The notes beneath the pieces are model-generated. The model did no database searches. It was not told the origin of the DNA and saw only the letters and a program-made list of their open reading frames with translations. The position numbers and the translations under genes were made by a program. This document shows, in pieces, positions 17,491 through 27,300 of a DNA stretch of 64,000 nt (positions are counted from its first letter, which is position 1; each line of letters begins with the position of its first letter). Source of the stretch: Occallatibacter riparius (lineage in GTDB: Bacteria; Acidobacteriota; Terriglobia; Terriglobales; Acidobacteriaceae); contig NZ_CP093313.1 of NCBI RefSeq assembly GCF_025264625.1, positions 3,844,001-3,908,000 on the forward strand, read 5' to 3'.

Positions 17491-18291
17491 ATGGCTTCCG
17501 TTGAGGAATTTCGGAACAGATGGGCGCTGGTCACCGGAGCGAGCGCGGGAATTGGAGTGGCGCTGGCGCGCGAGCTCGGTTCGCATGGCGCGAAGCTGAT
17601 CTTGACTGCACGGCGCAAGGAGCGCATGGAGGCCCTTGCTGCTGAACTGCGTGGACGAGGCGTCGAGGTTCTCATTGTTGCGGCGGATTTGAACTATCCC
17701 GCTGCGCCGCGGCAGATTTACGATGCGACAGAAGGCGCCGGCATTTCCGTCGATATTCTCATCAACAACGCGGGGCTGGGGCTCTATGGCGCCCTGCACA
17801 CGAATCCAATCGAGCAGGAACTGAGCCAGATTCGCGTGAACTGCGAGGCTATGGTGAGTATCGCGCGGCTGTTTGTTCCGCGGATGGTGGAGCGCGGGCG
17901 CGGCTGGGTGCTGATCACGGCTTCTACCGCGAGTTTTCAGCCTGTGCCGTACATGTCGACGTACGCCGCTAGCAAGGCCTTCGACCGGTTCTTCGCTCTA
18001 GGCCTGGCGCAAGAAGTAGCGCGATATGGCATAAAGGTCACGGCGTTATGCCCAGGACCCACGGAAAGCGAGTTCTTTGATGTTGCCCGCGCCGGCATCT
18101 TCAGAAAGCGAGGCATGCAGCCCGCGGAGGAAGTGGCGAGGTTGGGAATTGCAGCGATGGCGCGGGGCCAGCGAACCATGGTGCCGAATCTGAGCGGGCG
18201 CATGACGGCGTTTGTGGTTCGGTTTGTTCCGGTGGGGGTGATTACCTATTTCGTTGACAAGCTGGCGAAACCCAACGCATCGCCGCACTGA
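17491..18291 (+). CDS. Short-chain dehydrogenase/reductase (266 aa)
   Basis: A classical SDR with cofactor motif TGASAGIG (residues 15-22), NNAGLG (about 92-97), catalytic Ser in ITASTASFQ and the YxxxK pair in STYAASKAF. An arginine pair after strand 2 (TARRKER) points to NADP(H). The C-terminal region has a hydrophobic stretch (MTAFVVRFVPVGVITYF), as in DltE/YqjQ-like SDRs that act near membranes. The substrate is not predictable. It converges with the next gene 16 bp away. Confidence 0.9.
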   Translation: MASVEEFRNRWALVTGASAGIGVALARELGSHGAKLILTARRKERMEALAAELRGRGVEVLIVAADLNYPAAPRQIYDATEGAGISVDILINNAGLGLYGALHTNPIEQELSQIRVNCEAMVSIARLFVPRMVERGRGWVLITASTASFQPVPYMSTYAASKAFDRFFALGLAQEVARYGIKVTALCPGPTESEFFDVARAGIFRKRGMQPAEEVARLGIAAMARGQRTMVPNLSGRMTAFVVRFVPVGVITYFVDKLAKPNASPH

Positions 18292-18307
18292 TTGAGACGG
18301 CCTCTCC

Positions 18308-18943
18308 TCAGCCTTTGGGCGGCGCGGAGGGCAGGGTCGTGCTTATGCCGCTTGGCGAGAAGGAATTGTAGAAGCGAACGACGTCCTGCTCATGGCGCGC
18401 CTTAGTTGAGGGGAAAAGCGCCATCAGCGTATAAAGGCGATCGTTCACCAGAACGAAACGTGCTTGCAGCAGGCCTCCTCCGGAATTTTTCGCGGTGATG
18501 TCGCGTGCGGGAAAGCCCTGGTCGACGGTCTTGCTCTCAGATGCGAGGGTGGTCTGGGTACGGGCCAGCATGCCATCGCGTGCCTGGTCGAGGGTCAGAT
18601 CGGGCGCGCGATGATTTACTCGTGCAACGGGCGGATTATCGCTCCATGCGAGCGCGAACATGGTGTCGGCGTCGGGGCTTGCATAGAGCATCCTGACCGG
18701 TTCGGTTCCACCCAGCTCGTTATATGCGGGGATCTGGGTCTCTTTCGGGTCAGCGGGCAACTCGACCTTGAAGCCGTCGTCGGGCCTGCTGATGGTTTGC
18801 CAGCTCATCTGGGCTGAGCCCGCGACCTCATTACCGGCACCGGATAGGCCCCCAGCGCCCAGCCTGAATCCGCGGTAGAAATAAAAGTATGCTCCCACAC
18901 CCGCGAGGACGAGGACCAGCGCGATCACGTGCCAGCGCTTCAT
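18308..18943 (-). CDS. Membrane-anchored protein of unknown function (211 aa)
   Basis: One N-terminal helix (HVIALVLVLAGVGAYFYFY, residues 4-22) anchors a soluble domain with MSWQTISRPDDGFKVELPAD, a motif also seen in PsbP-like and related bacterial lipoprotein domains, and a C-terminal LYTLMALFPSTKARHEQDVVRFYNSF pattern (split by the family as ...FxxSF). The ATG at 18943 starts right at the helix; longer in-frame extensions lack sense. Likely periplasmic. Function unknown. Confidence 0.72.
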   Translation of the reverse strand: MKRWHVIALVLVLAGVGAYFYFYRGFRLGAGGLSGAGNEVAGSAQMSWQTISRPDDGFKVELPADPKETQIPAYNELGGTEPVRMLYASPDADTMFALAWSDNPPVARVNHRAPDLTLDQARDGMLARTQTTLASESKTVDQGFPARDITAKNSGGGLLQARFVLVNDRLYTLMALFPSTKARHEQDVVRFYNSFSPSGISTTLPSAPPKG

Positions 18944-19293
18944 GGATAAAGTGTGCCACAACTCCTTTGCTTTTCTGCAACTTGATTCGGATCGGGAGTC
19001 ACCTCTCTGCGTGACTTTTGACACCCGAAGAAAATCACGAAAAGAATAAGCAACCGTTTGCGGGAAGCAGGCGTCCAAACAGATAACAAGCAGAGGCTTC
19101 CCCGATTTATGGCCCACCAAAGAAAGGTGTTCCATCCTTATTGAAGGTCTCAGTGATGAGACCCCTTCTCCAATCCCCCTCCAGGATCCCCTCCTATTGA
19201 AAGCCTCTCGAGCGGGCCTGCCGGAAGGCAGGCCCAATTGCTCCGCTCCCTCCCGACCAACTTCTCAATACCTCCATCGATAAAATAAAGAAG
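18944..19293. other. Divergent intergenic region, nothing recognised
   Basis: 350 bases between the divergent anchored protein and pgeF. It should hold both promoters. No convincing small gene, RNA or repeat was seen. Confidence 0.4.
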
Positions 19294-20400
19294 ATGCCGT
19301 CATCTTCCCATCCTTCCCCGCGAGCGCGCCGCAAAGCCGCCGATTCCGTGAAGGCTTCGAGTTTGATCGAGCCCGGACAAATCTCCAGTAACATCGACGA
19401 AGTCGACGCGCTGTTCCAAATGGCGGGTCTGAGCCGCAGCCGGCGCGAGAAGCCGGCCGGGGTTGGCCGCCGCGCGCGCTTTCAGGACAAGACGCCTGAG
19501 GAACTGCGTCCAGCGATGCCTGTCGTAGCTGCGGCTCCGAACGGGGTTGAATGGATTCCGGTGCCGGCGTGGCAAAAATTCGAATGGCTGTGGCATGGAT
19601 TTTCGACCCGTCGCGGCGGTGTAACCACCTGCTACGCACCCGAGGGTGGCGCTGGCGAACTCAACCTGACCTTTACCCCTGAGGATGCGCGCGAGAAGGT
19701 CGAACAGAACCGGCGGCTGTTTGTGGAGGCCATTACCGGCGAAGCGGACACACCGCTGGTGACGCTGCGCCAGATTCACTCAAGCGTGCTGGTGCTTGCC
19801 GGACCGGGTTCGGCGGAGCGCCGATGCAAGGGCGACGGGCTGATGACGGACCGACCGGGCATTCTGCTGGGCGTGCAGACGGCCGATTGCACTCCGGTTC
19901 TGGTGGCCGATCGCAAGCGCAAGGTTGTGGCCGCATTTCATGCGGGCTGGCGGGGGACTGTTAAGCGCATTGTGGAGAACGGTATCGGCCGGATGCGGCT
20001 CGAGTTCGGGTCGCGACCTGAGGATTTGATTGCCGCGGTGGGACCGGGTATTGGCCCTTGTTGCTATCAGGTTGGGGAAGAGCTTCTGTCGGAGTTCGAG
20101 TCGCAGTTTGCGTATGGGCGCGAGCTGTTCCACGAGGTGTATAACTCGGACCCCGTCAAGACGAAGTACCCGATGCTGTTTCTCACGCAACGCGCGCCGG
20201 GTCATTCACCCATTGGGCCGAGTCTGCATCTTGATGTGGCGGAGGCCAACAGACGGCAACTGCTGGATGCGGGGCTCAAGCCCAGTGCAATCGCGATGAT
20301 TGGCGGGTGCACGAGCTGCCATCGCGAGCTGTTCTTCTCGCACCGGGAGTCACGTGGCCGCACGGGACGCATGCTCAACTTGATCGGGATTGCTGACTGA
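19294..20400 (+). CDS. pgeF: Purine nucleoside phosphorylase / laccase-domain protein (YfiH/PgeF family)
   Basis: DUF152/YfiH enzymes phosphorolyse purine nucleosides and have been linked to peptidoglycan editing. The zinc-type residues are visible: His162 in LRQIHSSV, Cys199 in QTADCTPVLVAD and His216 in AAFHAGWRGT, followed by AAVGPGIGPCCYQVGEE. The protein is 368 aa, with about 85 extra N-terminal residues beyond the usual ~250-aa core. The extension is Ser/Arg-rich and not recognised, so an internal start near residue 75 cannot be excluded. Confidence 0.9.
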   Translation: MPSSSHPSPRARRKAADSVKASSLIEPGQISSNIDEVDALFQMAGLSRSRREKPAGVGRRARFQDKTPEELRPAMPVVAAAPNGVEWIPVPAWQKFEWLWHGFSTRRGGVTTCYAPEGGAGELNLTFTPEDAREKVEQNRRLFVEAITGEADTPLVTLRQIHSSVLVLAGPGSAERRCKGDGLMTDRPGILLGVQTADCTPVLVADRKRKVVAAFHAGWRGTVKRIVENGIGRMRLEFGSRPEDLIAAVGPGIGPCCYQVGEELLSEFESQFAYGRELFHEVYNSDPVKTKYPMLFLTQRAPGHSPIGPSLHLDVAEANRRQLLDAGLKPSAIAMIGGCTSCHRELFFSHRESRGRTGRMLNLIGIAD

Positions 20401-20406
20401 GGCTGC

Positions 20407-20757
20407 CTACTCTTTGCCGCACATGGGTATCGCAGGGCCGGACTGGGTCTCTGCGTCGGTCGGAGCGGTTCCGTCGATGGCGAACGCGGCGTCCTGCACC
20501 TGGGATGGTTTGGGCGGGGCGGCGTAGCAGGCTTTGCCCGTAGTCGTATCCAAAACCAGTGGATAGCCGAAGTAGGCGACGTAGTGATGCGCGGGCTTGT
20601 GGCGGCCGGCAACGAAGGCGGCTACTCCAACCAGAAGGACTGCGGCGGCGACAGCCCAGGAGGGCATGCGCAGAGGCCGGCGAAGGCCGTTCGCGAGAGT
20701 GCGGAAGACGGGCGAGACAGAGCGGACAGCAGGTTTCTCAAGGGTCAGGACGGGCAT
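20407..20757 (-). CDS. Small single-helix membrane protein (116 aa)
   Basis: A helix at about residues 33-50 (SWAVAAAVLLVGVAAFVAG) follows a basic N terminus. The C-terminal part contains two cysteines (GKACYAAP, IPMCGKE). No family recognised. It converges with pgeF 6 bp away, and its promoter must lie in the repeat-containing gap 20758-21060. Its amino-acid pattern suggests a real gene. Confidence 0.55.
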   Translation of the reverse strand: MPVLTLEKPAVRSVSPVFRTLANGLRRPLRMPSWAVAAAVLLVGVAAFVAGRHKPAHHYVAYFGYPLVLDTTTGKACYAAPPKPSQVQDAAFAIDGTAPTDAETQSGPAIPMCGKE

Positions 20758-20904
20758 GAAACTCCTAAGAAGATGAGCGCCTTAGACCTGATCTTTCTTA
20801 TCTGCAGGTGAACCCTATCGTGCGGGAGGGGCGCGGATATTCGGGCTTTCAGATCATGATAGCGAAAAACGAGTTCTCATTAAACAGGTAGTGACCCAAA
20901 AGTG

Positions 20905-20954
20905 GCACCTGCGGTGCGGCCAATTGCGGCTTCGCCGCCCTTCTTGCCTGGGGA
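20905..20954 (+). repeat. Twin-hairpin repeat, copy A
   Basis: Begins GCACC-TGC-GGTGC (first hairpin), then GGCCA and a second stem built on GCGGC-TTC-GCCGC, ending CCTTCTTGCCTGGGG. This is one of six same-orientation copies in the window. It is the main content of the 303-base gap 20758-21060. Confidence 0.85.
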
Positions 20955-21060
20955 GGGTAATCGGATTTTGGGCAGGGATCTCCTGTGGTGCGTCTGGGCG
21001 TGGGGTGAAGCGGCAGGGGTTCTGGGTCTCAGTGGGTCTCCTTCTTATCATTTCAGGAAG

Positions 21061-21741
21061 TCAGGCACCTGCGGTGCGGCCAACTGCGGCTTCGCCGCCC
21101 TTCTCGTTCAGGGGAGGGGGTGGGGGTGCCTGGACCAGAGCTTTCCTGACTGATGGATCGAAGAGCGCGGGTACCGCTTCTGGCGGGAGCTTGCCGGCGA
21201 AAAGATCTTTGATGATCTGATCTATCTTATTTTGAGATGCTTGCGGTGCGGGTCGTTTAGCTTGGCCGTTCTTGCTCATGGGGAGGGGGGTGGGGGGCAC
21301 CTGCGGTGCGGCCACTGCGTCTTCGGCGCCCTTCGTGCCTAGGGGGGAGGGGGGTGCGGCTGAACGAGATCGCTCCCCGGTCCCCAAGGGCGAGGGACCG
21401 GGGGCACCCACCTTGGTTTGGGCGCGGGCTTCCTTGTCGGCCTGGAGGCGGGCGCGGCGGGAGGTGATGGCGACCTGAGCGGCGTAAAGCAGTTTGGTGG
21501 CGTGGGACGGGTCGATGGCGCCGATGGCGAGGCCCTGGGCTACGCAGGCGATGAAGGCGTCGACGTTGTCGGGGGTGGAGAGCCAGGGGAGTGCCTTGCG
21601 GTAGGCCTTGCCGGCGTAGTCGCGCTCCCAGACGCCCGGATCGACGGGGTCTTTGCAGTTCTTGCGGGTGAGGGCTTCGCGCCAGGCGTTGACGCAGCGT
21701 TGGACGGCAGAGTTGATGGTAATTTCGTCGGGTTGAGGCAT
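21061..21741 (-). CDS. Hypothetical protein with repeat-encoded C-terminal half (226 aa)
   Basis: Residues 1-~105 look like a genuine helical domain (MPQPDEITINSAVQRCVNAW ... WLSTPDNVDAFIACVAQGLA) of unknown function. From about residue 110 the chain becomes Pro/Gly/Ala-rich, and the DNA coincides with dispersed repeats: PGPSPLGTGERS comes from the GGTCCC hairpin, GTKGAEDAVAAPQVP from repeat copy C, and LNEKGGEAAVGRTAGA plus the stop codon from copy B. A short helix region between them (QNKIDQIIKDLFAGKLPPEA) may be original sequence. The start is ATG 21741. Confidence 0.65.
   Translation of the reverse strand: MPQPDEITINSAVQRCVNAWREALTRKNCKDPVDPGVWERDYAGKAYRKALPWLSTPDNVDAFIACVAQGLAIGAIDPSHATKLLYAAQVAITSRRARLQADKEARAQTKVGAPGPSPLGTGERSRSAAPPSPLGTKGAEDAVAAPQVPPTPLPMSKNGQAKRPAPQASQNKIDQIIKDLFAGKLPPEAVPALFDPSVRKALVQAPPPPPLNEKGGEAAVGRTAGA
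21065..21113 (+). repeat. Twin-hairpin repeat, copy B (inside coding sequence)
   Basis: GCACC-TGC-GGTGC GGCCAAC then GCGGC-TTC-GCCGC and CCTTCTCG. It encodes, on the minus strand, the last residues of the 21061-21741 protein and supplies its stop codon. Confidence 0.85.
21297..21342 (+). repeat. Twin-hairpin repeat, copy C (inside coding sequence)
   Basis: GCACC-TGC-GGTGC GGCCACTGC then a stem around GCGTCTTCGGCGC and CCTTCGTGCCTAGG. Translated in frame within the 21061-21741 gene. A decayed partial copy (TTGCGGTGCGG) is visible at about 21241-21290. Confidence 0.82.
21375..21403. repeat. GGTCCC hairpin repeat, copy 1
   Basis: CCCCGGTCCC and GGGACCGGGG form a perfect 10-bp stem around CCAAGGGCGA-type sequence, followed by GGCACCC. 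A second copy is at 32807-32836. This copy is inside the hypothetical protein gene and encodes PGPSPLGTGE. Confidence 0.8.
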
Positions 21742-21785
21742 TTAGCGTTTCCTTTAAGTGCGAGAGATTTGGCGCAAAAGAAAAT

Positions 21786-21820
21786 GCCCGCCGGATTGGG
21801 GTCCGGCGGGCACTGTTTTT
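21786..21820. terminator. Bidirectional intrinsic terminator
   Basis: GCCCGCCGGA (21786-21795) pairs with TCCGGCGGGC (21802-21811) over a 6-base loop, followed on the plus strand by ACTGTTTTT and on the minus strand by ATTTTCTTTT. The stem is perfect. It sits upstream of the minus-strand hypothetical gene and would stop read-through from either side; no gene directly feeds it on the plus strand. Confidence 0.75.
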
Positions 21821-22033
21821 GCTCCTATATCTAGGCTAGCAAATTGGAACAGTAATCGGCAATTAGTTTTCCACATTTTGGAGCTTGTGGATTCATGGGG
21901 TTAGATAGGTTTTCCACATCCCGGGGGCTTGACAACGTTTGGAGAGGGGATCCGCCGGGGGAAGCGGGTTATTCCCTTTGCCTTTACTGCGTTCAGGGTC
22001 AACGGCAGAATGACAAATTTGTGGAGGAACGCC

Positions 22034-22117
22034 GCCCCTAAGGGGCTCCGGGGAACATTTGGGCCGCTTACCCTGGGACATCCGTCCCGGGCTATTGTCG
22101 CGCCGTCCCTTCGGGAC
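22034..22117. repeat. Cluster of short intergenic hairpins
   Basis: Three perfect small stems in 84 bases: GCCCCT-A-AGGGGC (22034-22046), GGGAC-ATCC-GTCCC (22075-22088) and GTCCC-TTC-GGGAC (22105-22117). Together they look like a dispersed intergenic repeat block and fill most of the 488-base gap 21742-22229. No coding frame is supported. Confidence 0.6.
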
Positions 22118-22169
22118 TTGTCAGGTGGCGCTAAGAGTTGCGCTTTTTGGATGCGAACGAGTTTTCAGA

Positions 22170-22203
22170 AGGCGCAAAGAAAGGAGGCGCTGCGGCCTCC
22201 TTT
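22170..22203 (-). terminator. Terminator of the phosphoesterase lipoprotein gene
   Basis: Read on the minus strand, AAAGGAGGC pairs with GCCTCCTTT over a 6-base loop and is followed by CTTTGCG. It lies 27 bases past the phosphoesterase stop. The U-tract is short, so efficiency is uncertain. Confidence 0.6.
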
Positions 22204-22229
22204 CCTTGTGAGTCGTGCGTGGGCGAAAT

Positions 22230-23936
22230 CTACGGGCCCATGCTGTCGGGAGTGCAGACGCTGTTGTTGCTGTAGGCAGTAGGCGGGCTGGGCGGAGTGG
22301 CCCAGGGCACATTGGTGAAGTCGAAGAAATCGGTGAGGTCGGGCTGAGCGGCGTCGCGGCTGGTAAGGTGCGCGCCGGAGCCGATGAAGCGGTTTTCGAC
22401 GAACTTGATGACCGCGGTGTGATCCATGGGGATGTGCGAGACGTAGTGCTTGCGCGTGAAGGGCGAGACGACGAAGTTGGGCAGGCGGAAGCCGAGCTGG
22501 GCAGCGAAGCCGTCGACGGCGGGCGCGTCAGTGGGCGCAGCGCCGGGGTAGATCTGGGGCAGGTCGCAGTGCGTTGTGGCTGTGCCGCCGGGCGGAACGC
22601 ACGGGTTGTAGCTGTCGGCATTGACGGCGATGGAGGAGATATCGGGCACGGAGCCGACGGAGGCGCTGGTGAAGTCGTTGGAGTGGCCGGGCACGGGCGG
22701 TACGTGGTCGTAGGGGCCGCCGCCCTCGTCGTAGCTGAGGAAGAAGACGGAGTCTTTCCACGACACACTCTGCATGAGGGCGTCCACGATTTTCGCGACG
22801 GCGGCCTGGCCATCGAGCACGGATTGGCCTGAGCCGGGATGCTCGTCGCTGTGGCCGTAGCCGGGCTCGATGAAAGCGAAGGAGGGCAGCGTGCCGTTGG
22901 TGACGTCAGTGAAGTATTGCTTGAGCGGCGCGATGTGCGTGGGGTCGATGCAGAAGGAGTTGCTGGAGTCGCCGACAACGCTGGAGGGCTGCGTGGGCGC
23001 GGTGCAGGCAGCGCCGGTGGGGTTGAGGTAGTAGTACTTCATCGAGTATTTGAGGTAGCCGAAGGTGGTGGCGGGACGCAGGGAACTACCACCGGTGGTG
23101 CAGGCGTCGGGATCGGTGCAGTCGCCCTGGGTGACGCTGTAGTAGATCTTCCAGGAGACGTTGGCGTTGTCGAGCTCTTCGAAGATGGACTTGATGTCGA
23201 GTTTGCCGAAGTGATCGTCGGAGCCGGGATCAAGGACGAGACCCTGGGTGGTGCCGCCGGTCATGGTGGCAACGCGGTTGGGAGTGCTCTTGGAAGAGAC
23301 AGGGGAGAACCAGCGGTCGGAGAGGGCGAACTGCGATGCCATGTAGTAGTAGTAGTTGAGAAAATCCTGGTCGTAGTAACCCATGGCGCGCTGGCCGGCG
23401 GTGTCAGTGAATGACTGGCCCTGGCAGGTGCCGGAAGTGATGCAGCTTTTGGCGAAGCCTTCGGCGTCATGGACGAAGCCATCCATGAGCATTTTGCGCG
23501 TGGTGGAGAAGTCGTAACGGTTCACGTCACCGTAGCTCTCTAGATAGCCGGAGGATTCGTCGTCGACGCAAGAGCTCTTGAGCTTGAAGAGCGGGAAGGA
23601 CTGGCCTTCGTCGTTCTGATTGGTGGTGGTGCTGAGCTTGTCGTCGATGCCGTCGACGGTGTAGATCTTGCCGTCGTCGCCGGTGGCGAAGCCATGCGCC
23701 TGGCGATAGGGGTTGAGCATGCCGAAGTAGTTATCGAAGGAGTGATTTTCCTGCAGCATGAAGATGACGTGATTGATGTCCTTGATGCTGCCGCCGGATG
23801 AGCCGGGAGGCGTGGGGGATCCGGTGGGCGGATTGCCGGAGGAACCCGTGAGGCTGGAACATCCGCTGAGTAAAAGGCTGAGGGCGGCGGCGGCGAGAGC
23901 AAAGCAGGGAAATCTCTTATTTGTAGAGGACATCAT
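22230..23936 (-). CDS. Phosphoesterase family (phospholipase C / acid phosphatase-like) lipoprotein
   Basis: 568 aa. MMSSTNKRF then a hydrophobic stretch with lipobox LLSGC predicts an outer-surface or periplasmic lipoprotein. The phosphoesterase (PF04185-type) opening motif INHVIFMLQENHSFDNYFG (about residues 58-76) carries the catalytic/metal Glu-Asn-His, and later GYGHSDEHPGSGQ and FLSYDEGGGPYDHVPP supply further metal residues. It probably hydrolyses phosphomonoesters or phospholipids. The ATG at 23936 is chosen because it directly precedes the signal; a longer in-frame codon at 24002 lacks one. Its own terminator follows at 22170-22203. Confidence 0.9.
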   Translation of the reverse strand: MMSSTNKRFPCFALAAAALSLLLSGCSSLTGSSGNPPTGSPTPPGSSGGSIKDINHVIFMLQENHSFDNYFGMLNPYRQAHGFATGDDGKIYTVDGIDDKLSTTTNQNDEGQSFPLFKLKSSCVDDESSGYLESYGDVNRYDFSTTRKMLMDGFVHDAEGFAKSCITSGTCQGQSFTDTAGQRAMGYYDQDFLNYYYYMASQFALSDRWFSPVSSKSTPNRVATMTGGTTQGLVLDPGSDDHFGKLDIKSIFEELDNANVSWKIYYSVTQGDCTDPDACTTGGSSLRPATTFGYLKYSMKYYYLNPTGAACTAPTQPSSVVGDSSNSFCIDPTHIAPLKQYFTDVTNGTLPSFAFIEPGYGHSDEHPGSGQSVLDGQAAVAKIVDALMQSVSWKDSVFFLSYDEGGGPYDHVPPVPGHSNDFTSASVGSVPDISSIAVNADSYNPCVPPGGTATTHCDLPQIYPGAAPTDAPAVDGFAAQLGFRLPNFVVSPFTRKHYVSHIPMDHTAVIKFVENRFIGSGAHLTSRDAAQPDLTDFFDFTNVPWATPPSPPTAYSNNSVCTPDSMGP

Positions 23937-24320
23937 CGAAAGGCTGTTCTCCTCGGTGCCGAGGCACGATGGGATGAGCCAAGAGCAGCAGGGATCAATC
24001 AAAGCAGTGCAATTGAAAACGACGCTTGGTTGCCGGCGGTCGTCGCCGCCTTAGAACCCCAGATGGATAGTGAGATGCCGTCCGCAGGGGCACTGTTGGT
24101 CTTGCGGAGGGCGGCAGGGGCGGTTCGGAAAGTGAAGTACCTGTAAACCTATGCAGTTGCGGCGGGCGCAGGATGCGAGGTGAATGGAGGCAGGGCCAGA
24201 AGATCGAAGCCGATTCCAGGGCGGCTGGGTATCCGGTAACTGCAGCGAGTTGTAGGCAATTTGCGATTCGATTGCAGCGGGTATACCTTGAAGTCACCCT
24301 TTTACCTAGAGGAAACCCCT
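23937..24320. other. Divergent promoter region, nothing specific recognised
   Basis: 384 bases between the phosphoesterase and the DUF3857 gene, divergent. Presumably contains two promoters. No palindrome, RNA or small gene was convincing. An AGAGGAAA ribosome site at its right end serves the GTG at 24321. Confidence 0.4.
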
Positions 24321-27300
24321 GTGTTGCACCGTCGTTTTCGGCATTTCCTGCCTGCCCTTGCACTGGTCATTGTGTCTGCGAATTGTGTGGCGCTGAAGGC
24401 GCAGCAGGCAGACGCTCCCTCCCCTGCGGCCCATTTCACACGCGCGGCGAAGGATCTCTTTACGGCTGCGAGCGCGGTTCCGGGGGACGGCGCGAATATT
24501 GCGATCCTCGAGGACGATGACTCGTACACGTTTGACGAGCAGGGGCGCATGACGCACGTGGGCTACACGGTCTACAAGGTGCTGACGGAGAAGGGCGCCG
24601 AGGCGTGGGACTCGATCTCGATTGGCTGGGAGCCGTGGCATGAGGCTCGGCCCGAGATCAAGGTGCGGGTGATTACGCCGGATTTCGCGGAGCATGCGCT
24701 GGACCCGAAGAATCTGAATGAGACTCCCGCGCGCGAGGGTGACTACAAGATTTACTCGGATGGCAAGCGGCTGCACGCGCCGTTCCCGGCGATTTCGGCG
24801 GGTGTTGTGGTGGAGGAGGAGTACGTCGAGCGCGAGACGCAACCATTGTTTGCGGCGGGGCGCACGGGATGGACGACCTTCGGGCGCGAGGATATTCCGG
24901 TGGAGCACAGCCGGCTTGAGTTCGACGCGCCAGCGAGCCTGCCGTTGCGGACAGCGACGCTGTTGATGAACCAGAAGCCGCAGCGCATTGAAGCCAACGG
25001 ACGCGTGAAGCTGATCTACGACGTGCCGCGGCTGGAAGGCGTTCCGGATGGTGATTCGAGTCTGCCGTCGGATGTGGCGCGATTCCCGCAGGTGAGTTAC
25101 TCGACGGGCGCTTCATGGCAGGCGATGGCGACAGAGTATTCGAAGCTTGTGGACAGCCGTGCAGAGGCTGCGGCGGTGCAGAGCCTGGTGGATGGGCTGA
25201 TCGCGGGCAAGAAGACGGCGGCTGAAAAGGAAGCGGCGCTGCTGGACTATCTGGATCGGCAGGTGCGGTATACGGGGATCGAGTTTGGCGGAGCGGCGAT
25301 TATTCCGCATGAGCCGGCGGAGACGCTGGGCAAGAAGTACGGCGATTGCAAGGACAAGGCGACGCTGCTGGTGACGATGCTGCGTGCGGCGGGGATTCCG
25401 GCGTATGTGGCGCTGTTGAATGCGGGCTCGCGGATGGATGTTCCGGCGGAGCTGCCGGGCATGGGGCTGTTCGATCACGCGATTGTGTATGTGCCGGAGA
25501 TTGCGGCGGCGAATGGCCAGCCCGCGTTGCCTGCGGTGTGGATTGACGCGACCGATCGCTATGCGCGCCTGGGGCAGTTGCCGATTGCGGACCAGGGAAG
25601 GATGAGCCTGATTGCGCGGCCGGAGACGACGGCGCTGGCGCAGATTCCGCTGGCGAGCTCGAAGGAGAACACGCTGCTGGAGTATCGCACCATCACGCTG
25701 AGCGAGAACGGGCCGGCGACGGTGGTGGAGAAGACGCAGCCGAAGGGCGTATATGAATCGCGCTATCGCTCTTACTATGCGGACAAACCGGACAAGGATA
25801 CCCGCGACAATCTGACGAGCTACGTGAAGGCGCAATATGTCAGCGACAGCCTGACCACGGTGGAGCGTAGCGATCCCGCGGACCTGGCGAACCAGTTCGA
25901 GCTGACGGTGGCTTGCGAGAAGGCGAAGAGGGGATATACGTCGCTGACCGGTGCGGACGCGGCGATTCGCTATGAGGCGCTGTTCTTCCGGCTGCCGGAA
26001 GAGCTGACCACGAAGAAGGACGACGATAAGGATAAGAAGGATGCGACGTCTTCGCGTACCTCGGACTGGCAGCTGATCGAGCCGTACGTGGTGGACCTGA
26101 GCTATCGCGTCGTTCCGCCGGCGGGTTTTATTCCCAAGGAATTGCCGAAGAGCTCGACGATCACGATGGGTCCGGCGACGCTGAGCCAGACGTTTTCGAC
26201 GGACGAGAATGGCACGGTGCTGGCGCATCTGGTCTTCGATACAGGGAAGCGGCGCTACACGGTGGCCGAAGGGAACGAGTTACGTAACAAGGTATCGGAC
26301 CTGACCTCGGGGCCGCCGATCATGCTGTCGTTTGAGCCGAAGGGGGAGCGGCTGCTGCGCGAGGGCAAGGTGCGCGAGGCGCTGGCGAGCTATCGTGCGC
26401 TAGTGGCGCTCCATCCGAATGAGGCTGTGCATCATCTGCAGGTTGCAAACGTGCTGCTCGATGCGGGTATGGGCGGCGCGGCGCGCGAGGAAGCGCGGCT
26501 GGCGGTGAAGCTGGAGCCCACGTCGGCGCTGGCGCAGAAGACGCTGGCACAGATTCTGAAGCATGACCTTGTAGGGCGCAACATGCGGCCGGGCAGCGAT
26601 CTTGCCGGTGCTGTGACGGCGTTTCGCGCAGCGGCGAAGCTAGATCCAGATGACAACTCGACACTGGGCGATTTGGCGATCCTGCTCGAATACGATCCGG
26701 TAGGTCGGCGCTACAGCATGCAGGCTCCGCTCAAGGATGCGATTGCGGAGTACAAGACGATTGGGCAGGACAAGCTGAATCAGCTCGATCTGTCGAACAA
26801 TCTGGCGTATGCGGAGTTCTACGCCGGCGATTATGCGGCCGCTTGCAAGACGGCGGAGACACTGAACCCAGAGCCGAAGGCGCTGATCGCGGCGTGCGTT
26901 GCCGTGCAGCAGGGGGCCAAGGCCGGCATGGCCGAAGTGAACAAGCGCGCCAACGATGACAGTAGCTTCAAGGATACGGCGCACACCGCCGGCGAGATGC
27001 TGATGAACGTGCGGCAGTATCCGCTGGCTGCGGATTTTCTGCAAGCGGGTGCGGCAGGCGATAACGCGGCACAGGCGATGGGATTGGCGTCGCTGCTGCG
27101 CGATGCGCACCACCATGAGGATCTGAAGTTCGATAACACTCCGCAGGACCTGGTGAAGCGATTCTTCCTGTTGTCGATGGATCCGAATTTGACCATGGCC
27201 AAGCTCGAGGCGCTTTCGTCAAAGAGCGCGCTGGCGGTGGTGGCGAAGGAGGATCCGGAGGAGATCAAGAAGGCGCTGGAATCGGGGCGGCAGTTGAACT

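Noticed and set aside
20891..21220. Plus-strand frames through twin-hairpin copies A and B
   Set aside because: Frames cross non-coding repeats, lack ribosome sites and recognisable protein features.
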